Under the pieces are notes generated by a model. That model was not told the DNA's origin. It did no database searches and worked only from the letters and a program-made list of their open reading frames with translations. A program made the translations under genes and the position numbers. From Klebsormidium nitens (Eukaryota; Streptophyta; Klebsormidiophyceae; Klebsormidiales; Klebsormidiaceae): DNA of 40,479 nucleotides. Below, in pieces: positions 33,501 through 40,479 of this stretch. Every line of letters begins with the position of its first letter. The stretch's first letter is position 1. The stretch is taken from positions 7,915 through 48,393 of the forward strand of contig DF236974.1 in the NCBI GenBank assembly GCA_000708835.1, read 5' to 3'.

Positions 33501-36500
33501 TGCATCCTAACCTACTTCGAAGAAGGAACCTCACCTCGATTTCTGGAAGATCTGGCTCCGGAAAGTACCGGTAGTCCGCCAGCCCTTCTTTCACTCTCAT
33601 GCTGATCTGCAAACCGGAGAGGCGCCCGTCGGTAACGTCGCATTATGCTTGAAAAACCGGATCAAGAAGATATTTGACCAGCTAACAGCAGTCTTAGGAG
33701 CCGCTTCTAAGATCACAATGAACAGCGAAGCCGCTAGACACGCCCTTCGAGGGATGCGCGTGCGTTAACCCAGGGTTCTGTGCAACAGACCTTAATGTTA
33801 CGCGCGCCCTGGGAGTAACCTACACACCGCCATTGCAGCAGCCGCAGTTGAGTCGCAAAGCTGCCGTGCACCTTTTCATATACGAACGTCTCCCCACCAG
33901 TGCGGTACCCACGAGCACACACAAACGATAGAAGCAAGCGCATCTCACCGTTCTCTGCGCGCCCTCCTCCCAGAGCCGCGTTTCCAGAACGATCTCGCCA
34001 TCCTTTCCCGCTTCTAGCAGCGCGCTCTGGCGGGCAATCTCGAAGTCGATCGCGCGTTGCATCGCTGAAAACGAGTTCATATTTTTGATCTCCACCTGCG
34101 GATAAGCGTACCGCTTGAGCCGGCCCGTTACAAGGAGAGATGTAACAGAATGCAGAGGTGGGAAAAGATCCTCGCTTTCCTGTAAACGAGGGAACGCAAC
34201 GGGGAAACGCGCAGCGTGCTTTTTGCAAAAATGGTCTCATCAGAGGTTCGGAACGGCGCCTTTTTAAAAGACAAAAAGGCTGCAGGATTCGTGACGGAAT
34301 CGCCCATTTTTTCCACGAGATTTCCGAGAGCCAGCCACCAACGAGCTTATCATCCGCACTCGTGTCGAAAACCTCAAACAGATGATCGACGGGCTTTTTC
34401 CCGGTCTACTGACTGAGCTTTACGAAGTCTGAGCGTGTCTGAGGGGCTCGCGGAGCAATAGCACGAGCTTTGCAGAGCGACGAGCAGCCTACCTTGGTGC
34501 CAAACCTTTCCCTTCCTCTTGGCCGAACAGAGACGTTCACGTCGCAGCGCATCGACCCCTCCTGCAACGACATAGAAGCAGCGGTTCGCATAAGCTGACA
34601 AATTTAGTAGAGCCACGTCAGCGTACTGTACAGGGTGACGAAACCCCATAGCAATCAAGAAAAATAATCGTAAACTTATTTAATAGTAACTGGGACGGGA
34701 AGGGTTAGCTTGGGGGTAAGGATGGGTAGGGATGCGGAGCAGGTAAAATGTTGGCTTAGGGTTTTTAGTTTTAGTCGGCGCTTACTATTATCGAGGGCTT
34801 ACTATTGTTTTGTTGAGAGTTATCGAAACCCCGCCGAGAGGCTCGTTGCCGGTTGGTCGCTCGGATACTCCAATATGTTGTCCCGTTGGCACACTACAAA
34901 GGAAATTTCAAAGGGCTGCAACACCAAGTCTCATGCAAAGAGAGCGTTCAAGGCTCGCAACGCCGACGCAAGGCTTCTCTGCAGACTGCGGACTGCGAGA
35001 AGTGATGGTCGAATAGTGTTTGGAGTGATCAAACCAACGTGACCAGAGCCAGTCTTTGTTGATTACATTGCCTGCCTTCTTTTACCTCTCAGCGAAACGT
35101 AGGAGAAATACATCTTTGATCATTCCTTTTCTCGAGAAGCCCGTGAGCACCACTCTCCATGCGAGAAGCCAGCGGCAAAGAATGAACGAGATCGTACTAG
35201 TAAACGATTCACTCACCGCCATGTTCCCGTTGCTGATGCCTAGGTACCTCACGATCCGCTGTATCTCGGCCCCGTACTCCGCAGCTTCCAGGCCCGTCCG
35301 CATGTCCGGGTCCGACACGATCTGAAGACAGGGAGATCGTCCGATGTCGACAGTAACGGAGCAAGCGCACAGGATACTTCGCATCGGATGAAATGTCGCT
35401 CAAGGGCGCACTTCGTTCTTTTGTAGAAGGACAAAAGTGGGACTCACAGAAACTTGGTGTCAGAAGAGACGAGGCCTGAAGGCTTGTCGATCAAACGGCG
35501 GAGATGTCTCAATAGGGCAGTGCCTGCCCCTGTTTATGGTTTCGAGGCACTTTGTACGTTTCTCCGGATCTGGCAATCTACCCGGAGAAGGCCGAAACAC
35601 GCAGTGATCCGCTAAACACAAGCTATTAGCAGGGTGCTGGGTCTCGAAGCCGGAAGAGCGACGGTCATAAGAGGTAGTCTGAGGCTGGTTCAAGAGTACT
35701 GCCTGGTGAACGCAAATGTCCTTTGGATGGAGCCTCCAAGCCATGTGCGCACGAAGCCCAGTGGAAAGAAACAATGTATAAAACTGCTCCGAATATCGAA
35801 CTCAAATCAGAAACCTCAAATCAGAACGAGCTCGGAGAGCAGACTGAGGTCCTTTTCTCTCCTGGGAAGCATAGAACCTTCAAGGGAAGAGAGCCAGTTC
35901 GTGTCTGAATAGCGAGGCACCCCCTATGTACCTTCGAAAACGTCGGCTGACAAGGGGCATTAGACAATGCGACACTCATCGAGCCCAAAGGATTGAGCCC
36001 CACCTCAATCAACGGTACTCCGGCCCGATTAAGGTCCACCTGAGAGAAGCCCGAGCCGGAAAGCCGCCCTCCGCCCCCATGCACCGACTTTCCTGCGTCC
36101 TCTTCCAAGTGCGCTCGTGTGACTCCAAATCGTCGGCGGCCACCACCAAACTCAACGGGTAAGTCCACCTCGACCCAACCAGACTGGGCAACAGGAATGT
36201 CGAACTGGGAGATCTGATAGCCTGCGACGGAGGAAAAGGTCATCAGGCTAGTAAGTACTGGAAGCAGCATACGGGAAGGCAGCGGAAGTTGTTTTTGAGG
36301 CTAAAGAGCTGACAGGTTCATAAAAGCGAGATGAGCACGGTTCGATGGGTTCGCTTGAGAGAAACTCAAATGCGATAAAAGCAGTCTTCTTGAAAGTCTA
36401 CAGCCAAGAAGACAAAGGTAGGGATCGGAACTACAAGCTCACCTTTTGGAAGGTCTGGGTAGAAGTACTGCTTCCGATCAAACTTGGAGCGAGGGGCGAT

Positions 36501-37830
36501 GGTGCAGTGCAGGGCGAGGCCCAGCTTGACCGCAGACTCTAGAACGCGGGCGTTGAGTACAGGAAGCGCCCCCTGAACAAGAAAGCCACTCTTTGATTCT
36601 TTAGTTGTCATCTTCTCTACTCCAATGCAACTTGCATACCCGCACCAGGGGGGATTCTCTAAGAAGTGGGCGTGGAAACTTTCAGATCGGACATCAGGCC
36701 AAGCATTGGACAGAATGCGACTCTCTCATATAGAATTACGGTATATGGAGTGTCCAATGAAAAGTGCGGCACCTCTGCCTGGATAGAAGGTTTGGATCGT
36801 TTTGGGGCTGAGTTCCTCACCGGAAGCCCCATACATACAGGACAAACATTGGTGTTTGGTTCTGCCCCGTACTGGCTGCGGCATCGGCAGAAGGCCTTAG
36901 TGGCGGTGTTCAGCTGGACGTGCGTTTCAATGCCTATCACAGCCTCATACTGCATAACAAGGAGGCCAACAGGGCAAATGTTTGGTACCCCATAATGACC
37001 AATCATGCCAGGAAGAAGCTCAAGCACAAACTTTTGAAAGCGGCGAGAGGTCGGGGCTGAGAATAACATCGTCAACATCTTCAGATACTACGTTCTTTCA
37101 GATGTTTTGATAACTCTTGAGGCCTTGGTAAACCAGCATGAACATGAATTGTCAGCCTGCGTAAGAGCGTCCGAGTGTAGCGCTGCACCGCGCATCTTCA
37201 AGATGACCGTCCTGTAGCGTGCAACCTGGTTTGCAAGGAATTGAAGGACACGGGGAGAAAAATAGACCATGTTGAAAAGTGCACACCCCAAAGCCTCACA
37301 TGAGACCGAAAGGACTGCAATGCTTCAGCATTGGCCAACGGACTGCATTGCATTTGTCACAGGTATGGTACCTTTTCTTCAAGACCTGCACTTGCATCCT
37401 GTGCCGTGAGCCCTTCGGCAACAGCCTTGAGTGCCTGGCCTCGCCTCACCCCCTGCGCGTGCATTCCTGGCAGCTTCATGTTATTGGGGATGTCTGTCCG
37501 CGAGCATATTTCTGCAGCAGACAATTTCGCTGCTGTATGACTATATCGAAGTTCTTCATGTGATGGATGGTGGTGCGGAGCTGCGACGAAAGGTGCCCTG
37601 CTTAGGTTGACCGACAGCAACGAGAAGAGTCTGCTTCCGTCAAAGCTGCTCTTCTTAAGCGCATGTTGGGCTGGGAAGGCAAATAAACAGGGAGCCAAGC
37701 TGGATCCACATGGAGCTCCGAGTGTATTTGAAACCAATCGTGGTGCCATTCTGCCGCCTTGCTCAGCCAAGCCCATCACAGCCCTCGGCAGAAACGAACA
37801 CATGCTTGCAGAGGCCAAGTCGCAGGCCAT
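30546..37830 (-). CDS. GATB: Glu-tRNA(Gln) amidotransferase subunit B, organellar
   Basis: The kinase/tRNA-binding subunit of the GatCAB transamidase that converts Glu-tRNA(Gln) to Gln-tRNA(Gln) in plastids and mitochondria. Thirteen exons on the minus strand: 37830-37372, 36949-36821, 36572-36443, 36221-36004, 35321-35217, 34561-34493, 34095-33949, 33606-33535, 32853-32635, 32082-31909, 31418-31356, 30975-30922 and 30623-30546. All phases close, giving 638 residues. Residues 1-150 are a long Ser/Ala/Arg/His-rich targeting region. The core follows: [13 protein letters not shown], a Cys set in [101 protein letters not shown] and the C-terminal YqeY-like helical domain with [12 protein letters not shown]. 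Introns are 80-800 nt. Two introns contain partial copies of adjacent exons (see separate entries). The gene is convergent with HemE and divergent from the gene at 38388. Confidence 0.95.
31782..31841 (-). repeat. Partial exon copy with splice donor
   Basis: In the GatB intron 31908-31419, 60 nt encode [20 protein letters not shown] followed by a GTATGC donor. This repeats the last 20 codons of the exon ending at 31909 (DLLKEGGG...) and its GTGTGC donor, 127 bp away. The two differ by mostly third-position changes and two amino acids plus D/E. No acceptor AG lies at the homologous left edge, so it could act only as an alternative donor region or is a relic. Confidence 0.85.
32928..33266 (-). 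repeat. Three pseudo-exon copies upstream of a GatB exon
   Basis: The GatB exon 32853-32635 begins [16 protein letters not shown]. Upstream in its intron are three more copies of that 48-nt start plus the preceding splice acceptor: B 32975-32928 ([19 protein letters not shown] kept), C 33108-33061 ([19 protein letters not shown] kept) and D 33266-33219 ([16 protein letters not shown], acceptor changed to CGG). Spacings are 122, 133 and 158 bp. Copy C is in frame with the true exon, and the 255 nt between their starts contain no stop, so use of the C acceptor would add 85 codons. Copy B is out of frame. None has a good donor. Confidence 0.88.
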
Positions 37831-38387
37831 GAGTACGTGTGCTGCTATGGCCAGGAGTCTAGTGGGTCAGTTCTAAGCGGGTAGGGCAGCGGATACCACG
37901 CCACCATTTACTTCCATCTTCCCAGAGCAAACACACCCTTCTGATTTAGCATCACCGAGATGATGGGCCAAGCAATGCCACAAAGTGTGTTTGGTGCCCG
38001 TCTTTGACGCCACCACCACCAGCACTGTCAATGTCAGTTGTGTATTGAATTGTCTTGGAGTTGGACTTTCTGGCAAGGGCGAGCTGTGCACTAACGGTGA
38101 GCAAGTGGAACTCAGCTTTCGAACTTGAAGGTGAAGGCGAAGAGTCGGAAGGGCGTTCAAGCTGACTGCCGCTTCCTCAGTTCGCGAGTTCGCCTTTGAA
38201 AAGATTAAAGCTTGTGCCCTGACAAGCAACCCTGGCCCTGGGCATCCCAGCTCACTCCACATTCTCAGGCTGGACAAACATCTGATGCGCCTGGCGACTT
38301 TTTGAGCAGGCAGCCAGGGGGACGCTCCAGGAAAACTCAGAGTCAGAGATCACGGAAAATTGGGGCGGGGGAGTGGGCCTTGATCCA
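37831..38387. promoter_or_regulatory. Divergent promoter spacer
   Basis: The 557 bp lie between the GatB start (-) and the start of the ankyrin-like gene (+), so they must contain both promoters unless further 5' exons exist. No telo-box, TATA box or repeat stands out. A 134-codon minus-strand ORF (38277-37873) has no recognisable protein character. Confidence 0.45.
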
Positions 38388-39958
38388 ATGAAGCGGGGAT
38401 TTTTGCTTGGGCAGAAGCAGGACCCACTAAAGCATGCCAGAACTGGCGATGTAGGGGGAGGAGAAGGAGTTGCGTCTGCCAGCGCTGTTCCTTCAGGCTA
38501 TTCTCGGAATGCACCTGAAGAAGCATCCGGCACGGATGCTCAAGAAGCTCTTGCCTGCCTCGAGAACCTGTGTAAGAACCCCAGAGGACATGACAATCCA
38601 CCCAACATGGACTATATCTGGGAGGACGACTATGAAGAGGAGCTTTTGCAGTGCACAGAAGCTGCTTTATCAGCAAGAGTAGCTCCGGCGAAGGTGCAGC
38701 AAATGATTGCAGAAGCTGCAGACAGGGACTTGCTCGGATATGTGCCTTCAAAGCTGCAGCGAGCCATCAGTGAGAGGCTGAGCCCGGATGCAATGGTGGG
38801 GGGCCAGAGCTTTCTGCACCAGCTTTTCAATCAGGTTCGGTGATCTTCCCTTTCATATTACTCCTGAACAATGACTTGGCTGTTGAAAGTATCGATATGC
38901 TCTGGACGAATGGCCTTTCAGACGCCACATGTTCAGCTCACATTTTGTTGAGTAGAGCAGTATGTTGACAGCACAGGAAGTCACTTACAAAGGCTGGCTG
39001 TTATATTGGGCTCCCCTAGGTGCTCAGAGTCGTTGGTCAAAATGGTTGCCATGATTGTATACACTGTCAAGAGTCGTTGGAAGTGAGTCCATGAAAAGCT
39101 TTTCTCAGATTGGGCCGAAAACATGGGTATACAGAAGATGACTGCCGCTAGTTTGGCCATGACCTGCGCCCACCTTATTTCCGGTTGCAGGATTATCCAC
39201 CACAACCTGAGGCCTGGGGGCAGGAGGGAGAGGACCTGACTCTACCACAGCTATTGAAGAAGGGCCCCACACCCGATAAGCGGGATTCAAGGGGAGAAAC
39301 CATTCTGCATGTTCTGATAAGGTGAGCACCCAAAGAATCTCTTCACGTACTCCATAATATAGATTGTTTGCATTAGGTTGTTGGCGTTCTCGAAAGTGCA
39401 ATGGCGGCGCGACTCAAGCATGTACTTCATGGATCTTGACGAGATCAGTGGCCAGAGGTTCTCAATGAAGACCTTCGGTGTGGAGTTGCATATCCAAATG
39501 GATGTACACACTCATTGTGGTGACTTTGTATGCTATAAAATGTCTAGCAAACCGAATCTATGGAGACCTTGCTTCCACGCAGGCGGACTATCAACGGGAA
39601 CTATTTCCCCGATGACTCGACCTCAGGGATGATGTACTCCGGCGATATTGAGAGATGGGCAGATCGAGCGAAACACTTTGAGCCCACTTTCAAGATGTTG
39701 GTGGATGCCGGTTGGACAATGCATGTTTGCGATGCAAAGGGCGTTTCAGTCTTGAAGAGATTGAGAGCTGCAAAAGCTCAAGCCCAGAGATTAGTAGGTG
39801 ACTCTAAGGTTAAGGGTATGTCCGCCACGTTTGCAACCATCCCTTCCTTGCGAGCTGGTGGAGGAAAGGTGGTAGAAAAGCTGCTCAAGGATAGAAATAG
39901 CATGTTACAAGCATTTGCGAATGCACCGGTCTATGTGGAAGAGCGGGGACTTGCTTGA
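38388..39958 (+). CDS. Unrecognised protein, ankyrin-like segments
   Basis: Five exons join in phase: 38388-38834, 39020-39082, 39191-39321, 39377-39503 and 39548-39958, 392 residues. I do not recognise the family. Exon 1 has a Ser/Ala/Gly-rich start, an acidic patch (YIWEDDYEEELL) and helices. Exon 2 codes for GCHDCIHCQ, a small Cys/His cluster. Exon 3 has PDKRDSRGETILHVLIR, which matches the D-x-x-G-x-T-x-L-H start of an ankyrin repeat, and the last exon has MLVDAGWTMHVCDAKGVSVLKRL, a second ankyrin-like unit. The C-terminus is Lys/Arg-rich and helical. No signal peptide or membrane segment is seen. The ATG at 38388 is the first in frame, and upstream exons cannot be excluded. A degenerate ankyrin protein is the best reading. 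Confidence 0.6.
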
Positions 39959-40479
39959 GGAACAACGATGTTTGGTTGGATAAGCGCAAGGGAGGGCCAA
40001 TAAGCGGCCCCAAGTGGAAAGATTTATGATGTTGTGTAGTAGATAATGCGCATCAAATGTGTGTGCCACATAGAATTGTGGGCTCTTGAAGCTAGTTTTA
40101 AAAGACGATAGTATACTGTAGAGTCGCGCAGGCCATCTGATTGTAACATCCTGTAAATAAGGAATCTTCTCAGCAATGGCTGGTAGGTGCATTCAATCAG
40201 CAATAGAGTCAAGGTATCATAGCTGTGTTGCGAAATCTTTGTGTGTGAATACAAAGCTCTATCTCTACTATATGCAATCACCCACTGAAAATCGTCGAAC
40301 GGGCGGCCATCTGGTAGAAAATCCTCGGTGTCCACTTCCGCAGCAGATCTAATGCATCGAGTCAACTCATTGTATCCTGGTCTCACTGGAGTGTTGCCCA
40401 ATTTGGCTCAGCGTGGCTCATGCAGGGTATCTAACATGGCAAGTGACCATCGAGCTTTGTCATGGCATAGAACATCGTT
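39959..40479. other. Right edge, no certain gene
   Basis: The 3' flank of the ankyrin-like gene. A minus-strand ORF of 125 codons (40401-40024) is open, with a fairly normal amino-acid mix, and might be an exon of a gene beyond the window, but no domain, splice pair or conserved motif supports it. Confidence 0.4.

Overview
The window looks like nuclear DNA of a streptophyte (charophyte) green alga, possibly Klebsormidium-like. Five intron-rich genes can be reconstructed exon by exon with consistent GT-AG junctions. They include plant-type sulfite oxidase without a heme domain, a plant-type CSLA/CSLC glycosyltransferase, plastid-type uroporphyrinogen decarboxylase and an organellar GatB. The organism call is inference; no marker gene fixes the species.

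Left part (about 0.2-11.3 kb): a decayed accessory element with two divergent genes. The leftward gene (227-2491) encodes a Cys/His zinc-cluster protein. The rightward gene (4649-11273) is a nine-exon relic. It reads as a ParB/sulfiredoxin-like N-terminal domain, a helical middle, a degenerate beta-class N4/N6 DNA-methyltransferase-like region, an acidic linker and a C48 (Ulp1-like) cysteine protease with a visible His/Asp/Gln/Cys set. The control region between the genes and the four longest introns that carry them hold 26 copies of a 15-25 bp palindrome, core TACCGAG-N-CTCGGTA. Two separate arrays have a period of exactly 49 bp. No copy was found outside 2.8-9.6 kb. A ParB-type protein beside an array of parS-sized palindromes is the most unusual thing here. 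Frameshifts and two stop codons indicate that this copy is dead, or carries assembly errors.

Right part (12.5-40 kb): ordinary housekeeping genes. Sulfite oxidase (12509-16921, +) ends in a peroxisomal ARL tripeptide. The CSLA/C synthase (18075-21458, -) follows, then a TPR protein with a thioredoxin-like [2Fe-2S] ferredoxin domain (23475-25658, -). That gene is divergent from plastid HemE/UROD (26307-29433, +), and the shared spacer contains two telo-boxes. GatB (30546-37830, -) converges on HemE and is divergent from an unrecognised ankyrin-like gene (38388-39958, +).

GatB introns contain partial duplicates of neighbouring exons: four tandem copies of one 3' splice site plus the first 48 coding bases, and a second copy of another exon's 3' end with its splice donor. 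The remaining spacers show no convincing genes.
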